A stretch of 64,000 bases of DNA from Amphiura filiformis (GCF_039555335.1 NC_092640.1:34652784-34716783); one strand, 5' to 3'. Shown: positions 1 to 11,415, counted from the first letter of the stretch. Notes: generated by a model not told the origin, from the letters alone. Numbers and translations: made by a program.

Positions 1-299
1 GAGTTGATTTATAACTTGGCTTCTTTAACAAAGATTTGCTCATCAATTTATCTTTTTTAAATAGAATTCAGCATGCTGCCAAATACTGATATATATGTGA
101 TGCGATCAAGCAAAATCAGTCGGAACTCGGCAATAATAAATTTTCAGTTTCCTATAGGATAGTAAAAAGCATTTACAAAGCTGGATTTTGCAGAAAACCC
201 CACTGGAATTGAGCAACCAGTTCCAAAGAGCAATTAAAGAGTTTCAAAAACAAGAGGAAACTAGACTTAGCTGTGGTCTAAGACCACGAACACAGCCGT

Positions 300-2640
300 G
301 TTGTGACCCCTTAATGACCTTTGACCCCGAAATCTACGAAAACCCCACAGGCATTGCCTTAAGTCAATGCATGTGTACACATAGTATCACTCTGTCATGT
401 TATTTGTGACAGAAGGGACATTTTGAATGTTTTTTGGTCTTGGACCGGAAGTGATCCCTTAATGACCATTGACCCCAAATAGAAAAATATCACATATACA
501 TTAGGTAAACATAATTCATGTGTGCACATACCGTCACTCTCCTATGTTTTTCTTAGCTAATACAAATTTTTGAAGGAATTTGGTTTTATACCGGAAGTGA
601 CCCCTTAATGACCTTTGACCTCAAACAAAAAATACCACATATACATTAGGTAAACATAATTTATGTGTGCACATACCGTCACTCTCCTATGTTTTTCTTA
701 GCTTATAAAATTGTTTGAAGGAATTTCGTTTTATACCGGAAGTGACCCCTTAATGACCTTTGACCTCAAACAAAAAAATACCACATATACATTAGGTGAA
801 CATAATTCATGTGTGCACATACCGTCACTCTCCTATGTTTTTCTTAGCTAATACAAATTTTTGAAGGAATTTGGTTTTATACCGGAAGTGACCCCTTAAT
901 GACCTTTGACCTCAAACAAAAAATACCACATATACATTAGGTAAACATAATTTATGTGTGCACATACCGTCACTCTCCTATGTTTTTCTTAGCTAATAAA
1001 ATTTTTTGAAGGAATTTGGTTTTATACCGGAAGTGACCCCTTAATGACCTTTGACCTCAAATCTGTGTATGATTCATAGACACTGTGTAATAGCAATGCA
1101 TGTGCGCAAGTTGCATCACCGTCCTACGTAATTTGTGGGAGAAGTAGCATTTTGAAGCTATTTCGTTTTATACCGGAAGTGACCCCTTAATGACCTTTGA
1201 CCTCAAATAAAAAATACCACATATACATTAGGTTGATATAATTCATGTGTGCACATACCGTCACTCTCCTATGTTTTTCTTAGCTAATAAAAATTTTTGA
1301 AGGAAATTGGTTTTATACCGGAAGTGACCCCTTAATGACCTTTGACCTCAAATCTGTGTATGATTTATAGACACTGGGTAATAACAATGCATGTGTGCAA
1401 GTGGCGTTACTGTCCTACGAAATTTGTGGGAGAAGTAGCATTTTGAGTTGAAATCACGTTTTTGACCCCTGTGACCCCTACGTGACCTTTGACCCCACGA
1501 AATTCATGTGACATGTAGGGGCCTGGTCAATGATCATTGTGACCAAGTTAGGTCAAAATCGATGTAAGCATGTGAGTGCTAGAGCAAATGTAATGGTCGA
1601 CAGAAGAAAGAAGAAGAAGAAGAAAGAACCTGTAAGAAAAAAGACACAGCCGTGACTAACGTCAACGGCTGTGTAACAAAAGGAACTAGATATATTGCAT
1701 CCTCAGAAGGCTGCGAAGTCCAGCCGTGACCTTGAAGTGACCTCTTATGACCTTGAAAAGATTTAGAACACAATTGCCTTTTCGTAAAAAATGTTGGCAT
1801 AACGTTTGATAACAATCTACCTAATAAAATAATTTGACCTTTGTTGACCTCTGATGACCTTGAAATGACCTCCATTTTGTTTAAAATCATATCAATATTA
1901 AATATTCTAATTTAGATTTAAATTGGACGAGTTTTGGAATTGGATCCATTTTGACCTTTGGTTGACCTCTGGTGACCTTGAAATGAACTCCATCATATTT
2001 TGAATCCTACCGTGATTACATATACTAATTTTCATTTGAATTGGGCAAATTTTAAAATTTTATCCCTTTTGACCCCAAAACAGACCCCTCCCCATGTTCA
2101 AGCCAAATCTGATTATAACCCTATATGCACCCAATGCTATAGTCATTTTGGCATTAGTCTGATGATCACAGTACTTAATATGCAGGAAAAAGTGAACTTT
2201 AAGGTGATTTTCAGTAATCAACCCTATTTGACCCCTTCATGACCTTGAACTAAAAATCCGTGTTTACCCTATAGACACCAGCTAATGTCAGTGCATATGT
2301 GTCAATCTCATCTCTATACTATGAAATCTGTAGGAAAGGAAGCATTTTGAAAGTAATTGGTTATGTGCAGAAAAATCCTCTTAATGACCTTTGACCCCAA
2401 ATCTGTGTTTACCCCATAGACCCCAACTATAGTCCATGCCGATGACCAAGTCTCATTGCGCTACCATGTAATCTGTAAAAGAAGAAGCATTTTTGGTAAA
2501 AATCGCATTTTTAGCCAAAATTACTCATGCATGACGTTTGACCCCAAATGGGTCATGTCAAATGTAAAGGCTGGGGTAGTGGAGCTTTTGCCTAAGTTTG
2601 GTTATAATCGGTCAAATAATTAGGGAGCTAGAGCCAATTA
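300..2640. repeat. Degenerate tandem repeat built on TGACCCCTTAATGACCTTTG
   Basis: Units of roughly 130 bp recur between about 300 and 1450, each with an ACCGGAAGTGACCCCTTAAT block, a TGACCTTTGACC block and a TATACATTAGG...ATGTGTGCACATACCGTCAC block. From 1450 to 2640 the order is looser but TGACCTTTGACC and TGACCTTGAAATGACC persist. The repeat lies wholly inside the TIR element. The TGACCT words resemble nuclear-receptor half sites, but their number reflects array amplification. I see no gene here. Confidence 0.85.
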
Positions 2641-2735
2641 TGTCAAATGTTGACAGAAAGAAAGAAAGAAAGAAAGAAAGAAGAAGAAGAAACCGCTGAA
2701 AAACAGGAGTCCAGCCGTTGCTCGGCTGGACTAAA
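1603..2735. repeat. Two GAAGAA/GAAA microsatellite-plus-hairpin modules
   Basis: Two related modules end the two halves of the array. Each has a GAGTGCTAGAGC or GAGCTAGAGCC lead, then (T)GACAGAAGAAAG with GAA/GAAA simple repeat (1603-1627 and 2646-2692), then a perfect hairpin: ACAGCCGTGAC...CAACGGCTGT near 1648-1675 and GTCCAGCCG-TTGCT-CGGCTGGAC near 2709-2731. The repeated order suggests an older repeat copied with its hairpin end. Function is unknown. Confidence 0.6.
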
Positions 2736-2810
2736 TATATCATTTGTTTGGCTAAATCTCAAAATCAATATTTCCGAGTTCCGACTGATTTTGCTTGATC
2801 GCATCACATA

Positions 2811-3810
2811 CGTCGTATAGGGCTGATTATACTGTCATTGGAAGTGGTCAGGCGCCCCCCTCTCTATCTCTTCTCTCTCTCTCCATGCTCGTATTTTTTG
2901 GGGGAGGGGGCCTTGGGGGCGCCAGGCCCCGGGTCAAGGTATGGGGCGGCCCAAAAGAAGGGGCGGCGGAAGAAGAAGGGGCTCCAAAAAGAAGGGCGGC
3001 AAAAAGAATTAGTAAAGAAAAAAGGGCGAAAAAATTTGAAATAGTATAAAAAATGGTACTATACATTTGTTTTAGGGCGCTAACGCTAAAACCTTTTTTT
3101 CTTTTTTTGCTCTTCACTTTTTCAAACCACCGAAAAAAAATGGGTCAACCTTTTTGGGCTGTTGAGGAAGGGGCGGCAAAATTTAATTTTCTTCAGCCCC
3201 CCGGGGTAGGGGCGGCCACGGTACGCCACTGCTCTCTCTTTCTCTCTCATGATAATAATAATTATTATTATCACTATTTGAACCAACTCGATATTATGAG
3301 TTAAGTTGGGAACTTGATCCAATTTAATTTTTCCCTTCCCCTTGATCCAATTTAATTTTTCCCTTCCCCTCTTCACCTGTCCCTCATCTCCCGGTCCCTT
3401 TCTCATCCCACCCTCCCTTTCTTCTCTCTACACACACAATTTTTACTCCATGAAATACATACACACACCCTCTTTCCCTCTAGGCGTGGGGGGGGGGGCT
3501 GACCGCCTTTGATTGAAGTTACCAACTACAATGGCAGAGTCCGCTTCCCTCCTGTAACATTACTTCTTCCTCCTCTCCCAGTCCACCCCCTTTCCTTATC
3601 TGCTCTCTCTCCCTTTCTTCTCTCTCCCACATATGGCCACAATACACCCACCCCGTCTCTCTCATTCCCTCTCAGCTCCACTCTCTCCTCTCCAGGGAGT
3701 GAACTTAGAAGTAGGCCTACGTCTCGTGTGGACACTCTCGCAAGTTACTTTCGAAATTAAACGAACATGTAAACATACCCACTTCTCTGGGATTAGGAGA
3801 ATGACCGTTA
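2811..3810. other. Gene-free GC/GA-rich block then polypyrimidine-rich spacer
   Basis: Positions 2840-3230 are G/C-rich, run into a GAAGAAG-rich stretch and end with ACGGTACGCCACTGC, a word reminiscent of repeat ends containing GGCGTAC/GGCGTAGC. From 3230 to 3720 the sequence is C/T-rich with CTCTCT and ATAATAATTATT runs and a G10 tract at 3489-3498. The open frames on both strands are low-complexity (Pro/Leu/Ser or Arg/Lys/Gly) and are not credible genes. Confidence 0.6.
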
Positions 3811-5580
3811 AGGTACCTCCTTTGTTAATATGCTAATTCTCCTTTGTTAGATACCGTACGTTTGATTGTTCTGGATAAAGGATATGACCCGAACCATGAC
3901 TACCCATATCAAAAAATGAGACCTTTTCGGATAACTTCCCGATAGTCACCGGGTAGACACCGGCAAATTTCACATGCAAATTAGATAGGTAGCGGGTGAC
4001 TACCCGATAAAATTTTGGGAAACCATAGTGGATACCTTTCAGGTAATAGGTACCGGATGACTACCGGATAACTGTTTTGGGAAACTAGCGGGTAATCACC
4101 CGATGACTTTTTTGGGGAACTAGCGGATAACTACCCGATAACTTTTCGGGGACCTAGCGGATAACTTTTGGTGACGATATACCTGGTGACCTCCTTGGAG
4201 ACTTCCTGTTGACCTTTTGGGGGAATGCAGAAATACAAATTCATGAGTATGCACAAATGTATTAGGCAATTTAGCTTATTATTTGAATTGTAGTTTTTGG
4301 AGAAATACATCTGCAGTCATGGCAGTTGAGCTTGTGATATCTTGCTATAATAAACTTGAAAGTGTACAATGTAATTGTAGTTATTGTACAAAAATATTCT
4401 TCTGATTTAATTTGGTTCAAACCTTTACTAGGTGCAAAACTTTCAATTAATGTACAAATAATTCATGCGATATCAGCATATATACATAATTACTTAGTAT
4501 ACTAAAATGTGATCACATCACTGACACCTAGTAGTCTATAATTTTTATATCAAATATTATAATTTATTTACAATAAATAGCTTAACACAAAGCTTAATCA
4601 GTTAATTGACACATAAGCTGATGATTAGTAATTTAATTGACATTAATTTACTGTTAAAATCATGTATAATTTACAAAAGATATAAACTAAAACATTCAAA
4701 TGTGTCATATATTAGGTATATAGTGTATAAAGACTGCACCAATACAAATCATTTCATACAAATTTTCCTACCTACATTGTCATATGAACTCAAGCATTCA
4801 ATGCTTTATAATTCCTACAGCATGTTCCAGATTAATTAGTAAACCTCTTGTAATGTCCTACATGTAAATCCATACATTTTGGACCACAAATAACTTGAAT
4901 ATTCTGCACAAATATATTCCAACTGCCAACAGCTAGCTACTCCATTTTGAATTCATTAAGTGACCTTTGACCATATACCCACCCACGCATTCTTAAGATG
5001 CTTGATGCTATTTTCAAGGTCAAATTAAAAGCGGATAACCACCGGGTAACTCCTGCAAAGAATCAAAGTTTCTGGGAACCTTCTGGGTAACTCATTTGAA
5101 ATATATGAGTTTTTGGGAGACTTCCGGATGTCTACCCGAAAACTTTTCGATAACTTAATTAGGTATCCGCAAGGTATCCGCTAGCGGGCACTTTCGGATA
5201 ACTCTGAAAAAGGAACCCGAAAGGTTTCTGATGACCACCGAATGGTCATCGGGTGGTCACCGGGAAACTTTTCTTTTTGCTATGGGTACTCCGTGCCTTC
5301 ATTGTTATGTATCACGGGTACCATGGCTACTATGTACCTCCTTTGTTAATATGCTAATTCTCCTTTGTTACATACCGTACATTTGATTGTTCTGGATAAA
5401 GGATATGACCGGAACCATGGCTACTCCGTGCCTTCATTGTTATGTATCACGGGTACCATGGCTACTATGTACCTCCTTTGTTAATATGCTAATTTTCCTT
5501 TGTTACATACCGTACATTTGATTGTTCTGGATAAAGGATATGACCGGAACCATGGCTACTCCGTGCCTTCATTGTTAGTT
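3811..5580. repeat. 135-bp tandem repeat, interrupted by a MITE
   Basis: A unit beginning TCCGTGCCTTCATTGTTATG and containing TACCTCCTTTGTTAATATGC and CTGGATAAAGGATATGACC is tandem at 5290, 5425 and 5560 (135-bp period). The upstream part of another unit is at 3811-3902, separated from its remainder by the element at 3903-5286. The intact units give the empty target site (CCATGGCTACTCCGTGCC) and fix the element borders. Confidence 0.85.
3903..5286. mobile_element. 1.38-kb TA-flanked MITE with subterminal ACCGGATAAC arrays
   Basis: The ends are CCCATATCAAAAAA and ...TTTTTGCTATGGG, inverted, between TA dinucleotides (3901-3902, 5287-5288). The uninterrupted tandem unit shows the single TA. Inside each TIR are many copies of a GGATAACTACCCGATAACTT-like word in opposite orientation (3920-4170 and 5030-5260). 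The middle (4200-5000) is AT-rich with no credible gene. Repeated subterminal words may be transposase contact sites, which is inference. Confidence 0.8.
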
Positions 5581-5616
5581 TCCGTAAAGGATTAGAGAGA
5601 GCAAGTCGCTTGTTAT

Positions 5617-5918
5617 CAGGGCTGTCAACTCTCACGCATTGGCCGTGAGTCTCACAAATTGGGTCACTTTCTCACGGTCTCACGCCAAGGTAGTATAATC
5701 TCACGCCAAGGTAGTAAAGCTCACGCAAAAAGCTGGAAAATAATTAAACCTCACGCATCGTCATGAATAATTTGTTGCTCCTACCATCTCCCCCCCCACT
5801 TTTCACATTCTCGAGCGCCGTGGCTCAAATAATCATGGTACAAAATGAACATTGGAGTCAGCAAATCCCGGTACGTATCTGTCTCACGCCAAGCAATTCC
5901 TAAAAGTTGACAGCCCTG
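5617..5918. mobile_element. hAT-type MITE with perfect 8-bp target duplication
   Basis: The 302-bp element starts CAGGGCTGTCAACT and ends AGTTGACAGCCCTG. It is flanked by the exact 8-bp duplication CTTGTTAT at 5609-5616 and 5919-5926. An 8-bp duplication with CAGGG ends is typical of the hAT superfamily. TCTCACGC words recur inside. It has no coding capacity. The undamaged duplication suggests a fairly recent insertion. Confidence 0.92.
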
Positions 5919-5926
5919 CTTGTTAT

Positions 5927-6984
5927 GCTAATTCTCTTCATTGTTTGTTACGGAAAAGGTTTAAACTCAGTCACTACGCTATCGCGACGATTGATTGACT
6001 TTTATTGAATAAAACCGCTGTTCCAAAGGCGACTGGGTGTAAACCTTTACCTAAGGTGTTTAACATGTACGGTAAAACAATGAAGAGAATTCGCATAACA
6101 CTGAACGGGCTTGCGCAGCTGAGCAGTCTCTCTAATCCCTTATGCAAATTAACCATATCAGTGGTGCGGTGGGGAATTGGGGATGGGGGGGCAGTGGCGG
6201 TTGCAGGCATTTTTCGTGGGTACAAGGGTGGGGAGGGGGCAAAGTGAATTTCAGGGGGTGGGTAGAATCAACCCATTTTGCGCAAAATTGGAGCAAAAAG
6301 TCAGTCAGAACCACCGTCAGTCCGAATTGTTTAGGGTTCGGCATAGATTTAGGGTTAGCGTTAACCCAAAAAATTGGGACTGACAGTGGTTCGGACTGAC
6401 ATTGTTTCGGTTTGACGGGGTGTAGGCCTACCCAACAAATTAAACTTTTAGGAACCTTTGAGAATGATGCGGACATCTGTGGAGATGAGATGAGAGGAGA
6501 GGAAAGGCGAAGAAAAGAGATCGAGGACAGGATAGGAGCGGGGCGATTACTTTTCCGTACATTATAATTATCAAAATATCTTAATTAGGTTTGCAGGAAA
6601 TGACCGGAAAATACATAAAACAATAAAATAAACATGATCAACAATCATCCCTTTTCTAACAAAATCCTAAAACACTCTCCCTAAATAATTAATATAATGT
6701 TCCAAAATGGGCGGATTTTGTGGGAATTTTTACTAAACTACATTTCTTTCTTGTAGTATCCACGTGTGGTATCCCATCAGGGATTATCTCAAGGATGTAA
6801 TTCTGTTCTCCCTCCTTTTCTTACATCTTCTCTGGTTTAACAAACCATAACCCCGCTTCTGGATATCGTTTGAAGTCAAATGATATACCAATTTTACGTT
6901 TATGATGTTTATTTTTTAAACACGAAATGAAACAAAATTGACCGGGGGAGGAATTTACGGCTCATTCGCCGTGAACGGTCACAA
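5927..6984. other. Gene-free stretch
   Basis: No recognisable gene. 6180-6250 is G-rich and starts CAGTGGCGGTTGCAGG. 6300-6430 has an imperfect repeat of TCAGAACCACCGTCAGTCCG and its complement, with a few TTAGGGTT words. The remainder is AT-rich single-copy-looking DNA. Confidence 0.5.
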
Positions 6985-7062
6985 ATAGGGTCAGTAATCA
7001 AGATTTTAACCAGTACCCTGTATCATTCAAGGCGCACGCTCTGCCGACTGAGCTAACGGGAC
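6985..7062 (-). pseudogene. tRNA-derived fragment (A-box half preserved)
   Basis: Read on the minus strand from 7062, the sequence begins GTCCCGTTAGCTCAGTCGGC and continues AGAGCG, a good tRNA acceptor strand plus D arm with A box. A GGTTAAAATCTTGAT word about 45 nt further could be a decayed B box. No matching ACGGGAC acceptor strand follows, so this is a tRNA pseudogene or the head of a tRNA-derived SINE, not a working tRNA. Confidence 0.55.
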
Positions 7063-7259
7063 AGACAAAAAAACAGTGTAATTTTGAACAGAAGAATATT
7101 CACACACTATTAAAAAAAATACAATGGCAGATGTACCAAAATGAGTTAGGTATGAATCGATCTGCAAATTAAGGACAATGAATTTTTAAAAAAGAATACC
7201 TGACCCACACCCCCCACAAAAAAAACCCCCAAAACATTAACTACTCTAGTAATTATTAA

Positions 7260-8683
7260 TAGGTATATCACCTCAAAAATAAGCGCAGCAGAAAAACGTT
7301 ATTTAATGTTTCTACATGAATAAGCTTTATTAAAGCATCAAAAATCAAAAAACGGAATTGAAATCGGTCAATGCATTGTGATGTAGTGTCAATTTTAAGA
7401 TGCTCGTAAATGGAATTAAAACCTGCCACAAATGGCTATAATGACAAAATTGGCACATTTCGAGATTTTGAAGGTTTATTTGGACGCTTGCTTGAAAAAG
7501 CAGCGTTAATTTAAGTACCACAGGTTAAATGCCTATCTTTCCTAACTTCGTTAAAGAAAACAAAGTTTAAAAATCTATAATTGAATAATTATAATAAATT
7601 AACCAAATATACTATTTTAGCAAATTCAGCCAATCTGCAGATAAATTAAAGGTGAAAAAATGACTAAGTTCAGCTAATTAATATGCAAAATTGATGCCAA
7701 TAGAAAACCGTACATGATATCAGGGTGCGGTTTTTTTGCACACATATGTATACAAAGTTATTTCAAAAAAATACACAAAAAGTAATTAATTATGCAAATT
7801 AGCTAATTACAGGTAATTATGTATTCATGGTATTTTTATGTAAATTAGGCATGAGTAATTTTGGGTTTTTTCAATATTTAATGAAAGTCTATTCATTCGA
7901 CATAAATATGTCAAGTATGAACCTCTTATGATGTTGAATAAAGAAACTGCAGTTATTTACTTAAATATAATACAAAACATACAAAGTTTGACATTTTGAC
8001 GATGTCAGGATTAGAATTATCATTTTTTCTGTAAACACGGTATGTGTCACCATTGCTCAAAGCCAAATCCGAAAAGTAAAAATCATAATTCATTTGCAAT
8101 GACACTTTAAATGAACATTTTGTTATCTGGATTAACATGGGATGACAAATGGTAAACGGAAAAGCCATTCTCACTGTACCGCGTATACAAAAAATAGTAT
8201 GGCCTTGGACACACACAATGGCTTAGAGCTATTGAGGTTTGGAAAATTACTCCCTAGAAATATCTTTGATATAATGTTTTGTTTCAACTAGTTTTCTCGA
8301 AGTGTTTCATTCGTTGTCGACGGAAATATTTTACATGCTAAGACAGATTAGTATTTCAGCTAAATGGTGGTAGGTCCCTTTATTTCAATAGGCCTATATT
8401 TACTGATTTATGAGCGATCTTCAAAAATCCATAAAAACAGGCAGTAGTTCTTAAACAAAACAATTTTTAATTTTGGGGACCCGATGGTAGCCTCGGGAAG
8501 GCTTAACACACCATATATTAAAAATTCAAACAATTTGGATAAATGAAGCATATGAAGAAATTCATTTATCGATATGGATGTTTTCTAAAATTGGCCAACT
8601 TTGAAGCGCGCGCTTTTCAATTCACTGTTATGCTTGCATGGACAGTGTAGCAGAATTATTGTGCAGCCACTGTGACATACCTA
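7260..8683 (+). mobile_element. 1.42-kb TIR element, copy 1 of 3
   Basis: It starts TAGGTATATCACCTCAAAAA and ends CACTGTGACATACCTA. It is about 95% identical by eye to 24791-26226 and matches 32612-34039 in reverse orientation. The flanking sequence (AATTATTAA / TAATATTAA) does not give a clean duplication here. The interior is AT-rich; the only open frames, such as 7953-8216 on minus, are unlike any transposase and drift between copies. It is a non-autonomous DNA transposon of unassigned superfamily. Confidence 0.85.
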
Positions 8684-8889
8684 TAATATTAACCTAGAGC
8701 GTTTTTATAGTGAGCCAGATTATACGTTATTCAGCGTATATTAGCGTATAAGCACTGCAAAATCAATAGAGGTTATCCGTGTTCTATAATCTGCATATAT
8801 CCTATCAGCGACTGCTATATAGTTAGGTGAAAAAGTTCAATTTGGTGACCACTCTCTGGCTAGTAAGGTTTGACGATTGATTCGACTTC

Positions 8890-9440
8890 TATGGACCATT
8901 TAGAAACAAAATAGCCACCATGTCCCTCGCGAAAATCCCGGCATTTTTCGCTAGAGGCCAAAATCTAAAATGGCCGCCGCCACCATTTTGAAAATTTAAG
9001 TTTTGAACCAGAGCACCTATAATCATGCACAAAGACACTTTTTCGGATATGTCGAGTACAAGGATTCCGATTCTGACATCAGTTTGACATTGCGGCATCA
9101 TTTTCACCCAGAAATCCAAGATGGTGGCCGGCACCATCTTGAAAAATTTAGTTTTGAACAAGAGGACCTAAAATCGTGTACAAAGACATTTTTTTGGATA
9201 AGTCGACCACAAGGATTTCAAATTTGACATTACTTTGACATTACGAACTCATATTTACCCAGAAATCCAAGATGGTGGCCGCCGGCGCCATCTTGAAAAA
9301 AATAAGTTTTGAACCAGATTACCTAAAATCGTGTACAAAGACCCTTTTCCGGTAAGTCGACTCCAAGAAATCCGAATCTGACATTAATTTGACGTTATAA
9401 CATAATTTTTGCCCAGAAATCCAAGATGGCCCCATTTGGT
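8890..9440. repeat. Three tandem ~165-bp units with CCAAGATGGTGGCC core
   Basis: The unit carries CCAGAAATCCAAGATGGTGG, then AGTTTTGAACCAGA, then TCGTGTACAAAGACA, then AAGTCGACxxCAAGGATT and a TCTGACATTAATTTGACATT end. Copies start near 8930, 9110 and 9265, and a fourth start is cut off near 9415. The (C)AAGATGGC word resembles a YY1-type site, but its presence in every unit is explained by tandem duplication. No gene. Confidence 0.75.
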
Positions 9441-9489
9441 AGAGCGTAATTAATGTGATTTTTGAATGAGAGCAGAAGCATAAGTGTGT

Positions 9490-9905
9490 CATTTCCGCCT
9501 TATCTGGGCTTCATGTCCCTTATATGGGGTTTAAACTGCCTTATCTTGGGTTTACATCCCTTATCTAGGGATAAGGCGCCTTACCTGTAGTTTAGACGGC
9601 CTTATCCTGGGTTTACGTTCCTTACCTGTGGCTAAGATGCCTTAACCTTAGCATATCGCAGTCTAAACCCAGATAAGGCATCTAAACCCCAGATAATGCC
9701 CCGTAACCCCAGATAAGGGACATAGACCGCCGATAAAGCAGTCCAAACCCCAAATAAGGCGCTTTAACCCTAAATGAGGAACATAAACCTAAGATAAGGC
9801 ATCTAAATCCCACATAAGGTGCCTTAACTCTAGATAAGGGTCGTTAACCCCAGATAAGGGTCGTAAACCTCAGATAAGACATCTAAACCAAAGATAAGGG
9901 GCCTT
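9490..9905. repeat. Inverted minisatellite of CCCCAGATAAGGxxTTTAAA-type units
   Basis: Units of about 20-24 bp run as CCTTATCTGGGTTTA up to about 9640, then flip around 9655 to the complementary TAAACCCCAGATAAGG up to 9905. The whole block is therefore an imperfect palindrome of a minisatellite, with its turn at CTTAGCATATCGCAGTC. No coding sequence. Confidence 0.8.
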
Positions 9906-10094
9906 AAAGTAAAAGAAAAGTTGTATTTTTCTACAAAGGCTTTAATGTTTTTTGCATCAATTTGTGTTGACAACTTTTCACTAATATAATTAGTAGTTCA
10001 AAAACAAACATTCATAACCTCATTAATATACGCAGCAAGTGCGATCCAATCAAAATAGATTGATTGCCTGACCGCGCACTTATTGCGCGGTCAT

Positions 10095-10850
10095 TAATGT
10101 CTAATCAGGCCCATTTCAACATTTGCCTCGTTTGACCTCTGACCTTGGGTGACTTCAGATTGACCTTTTGTGGTTTCATACTCCACAAGTGTCAGGGATA
10201 ATTTTCCGCAAGTTATAACTGTATCGGAGCAACTTCCAATTTGACCTGACCTTTGACCTCGGATGACCTTTGTAGTTTCATACTCCCAAAGTGTCAGAGA
10301 TCATTTTCCCCAAGTTACAGCCCAATCGGAGCAACTTTGAATTGGACCTGAAGTTTGACCTCAGATGACCTTTGTGGTTTTACACTCTCCAATTGCAGGG
10401 GATTGTTTTCTCCGAGTTACAGCCTGATCGGAGCAACTTTAAATTTGAGCTGACCTTTGACCTCGGATAACCTTTGCCGTTTCATACTCCCCAAATGTCA
10501 GGGATCAGTCTCTGCAAGTTACAACCCGATTCACCTTTTCGGTAAATCCATAACCCTTTGCGAGTACACCTGAGAACTCGTCATTTGACGTCACATGCGC
10601 ACATCGTTTATCGAACAACGTTACTGCGCATTGCAAGTCGGCGTGACGTCAAATGACGAGTTCTCAGGTGTACTCGCAAAGGGTTATGGGATTTACCGAA
10701 AAGGTGAATTGGGTTGTAACTTGCAGAGACTTTTGACCCCAGTTGACCTTTATCGCTTCATACTCCACAAGTGCCGGGGATTTTTATCCCCGAGATACAA
10801 CCCAATCGGAGCAACTTTTTGCATGGTTGTAATGCCAAATGATTTACTAA
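10095..10850. repeat. TGACCTTTGACCTCGGATGACC tandem repeat, ~105-bp period
   Basis: Imperfect units contain TTTGACCTGACCTTTGACCT, TTGTGGTTTCATACTCC and AAGTTACAGCCCAATCGGAG. The array is related in style, not in unit, to those at 300-2640 and 29040-30205. It is interrupted by the fold-back at 10508-10733. No gene. Confidence 0.8.
10508..10733. repeat. 226-bp near-perfect fold-back
   Basis: The left arm (AGTCTCTGCAAGTTACAACC...CATTTGACGTCAC, to 10593) is mirrored by the right arm (GTGACGTCAAATGACG...TTGCAGAGACT, from about 10646) around a roughly 50-bp loop. The arms include part of the surrounding satellite unit, so this looks like a local inverted duplication or a fold-back element that captured host repeat. 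Each arm holds a perfect TGACGTCA, a CRE-type word. Confidence 0.8.
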
Positions 10851-11183
10851 AATACCACGTGAAAGACTAAGCATGAAGTGCTTTAATTACAGTAAATTAT
10901 AAGTTTTGCTTACTGTTTGTTGGTATTTTATATTATTAAATTTAAATATTTAAATATTACTCTTTTCATCCCGGCAGATGTTTGTCGTAATAACCAAAAA
11001 TCATGATTTTTTAATATAAGTAAAACATAATGTAAGTTCCTGATTTATGCCATTGCATCAGTTTAAAAATATTGTAGTTTTTGTGACACTTTTACATGTT
11101 TTATCTCAATTCATGACAAAAACGCATATTTATTTTCCCATATCACATTATTTGCAAAGTTAAGGTATTTTTTGTGAACATTA

Positions 11184-11415
11184 TGTGATGTGATCAAGCA
11201 AAATCAGTCGGAAATCGAAAATGATTTTGAGATACAAACAAAGGAACTATTTCCTATTGTTTTCGAAATTCTGTAACTGCTCATATCTTTTGAACTAGTT
11301 GTCCAATTTCAATGAGATTTTCCATGTAGCTTTGCAAATGTTTTTTTATAATCCTATAAGAAACTGAAAATTGAATATGTCCGATTTCAGACTGATTTTG
11401 CATGATCAAACCACA
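11184..11415. mobile_element. 232-bp MITE, short relative of 96-2808
   Basis: It starts TGTGATGTGATCAAGCAAAA and ends with the near complement GCATGATCAAACCACA, between TA dinucleotides. Its right end (complement: GGTTTGATCATGCAAAATCA) and inner TTTTCAGTTTCTTATAGGAT match positions 96-190, and its left end matches 2730-2808. It is the compact version of that family. No coding capacity. Confidence 0.8.

Larger units (their letters stand above)
96..2808. mobile_element. 2.7-kb TIR transposon (MITE-derived) filled with TGACC satellite
   Basis: The ends are inverted repeats of about 37 bp: TGTGATGCGATCAAGCAAAA at the left and its complement ending at 2808, each flanked by TA (94-95 and 2809-2810), as for a TA target duplication. 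The first ~90 bp and last ~80 bp match the two ends of the 232-bp element at 11184-11415, so the original MITE appears to have been expanded by about 2.5 kb of internal tandem repeats. No transposase frame is visible, so it is non-autonomous. The TA duplication would fit a Tc1/mariner-like mobiliser, which is inference. Confidence 0.75.

Noticed and set aside
300-2640. Dozens of TGACCTTTGACC words resembling nuclear-receptor DR1 response elements
   Set aside because: They occur once or twice per satellite unit, so number and spacing follow from tandem duplication; no adjacent gene supports regulation.
2709-2745. GTCCAGCCG...CGGCTGGAC hairpin as a Helitron 3' end
   Set aside because: No CTRR terminus follows at the right distance, and the hairpin lies inside an element with clear TIRs.
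6325-6370. TTAGGGTT words suggesting an interstitial telomere repeat
   Set aside because: Only a few non-contiguous copies, embedded in an imperfect repeat of other sequence.
7953-8216. 87-codon minus ORF with a homologue at 25561-25755
   Set aside because: Both lie in copies of the same non-autonomous element; the frame is shortened in the second copy and absent from the third, and it matches no transposase motif.
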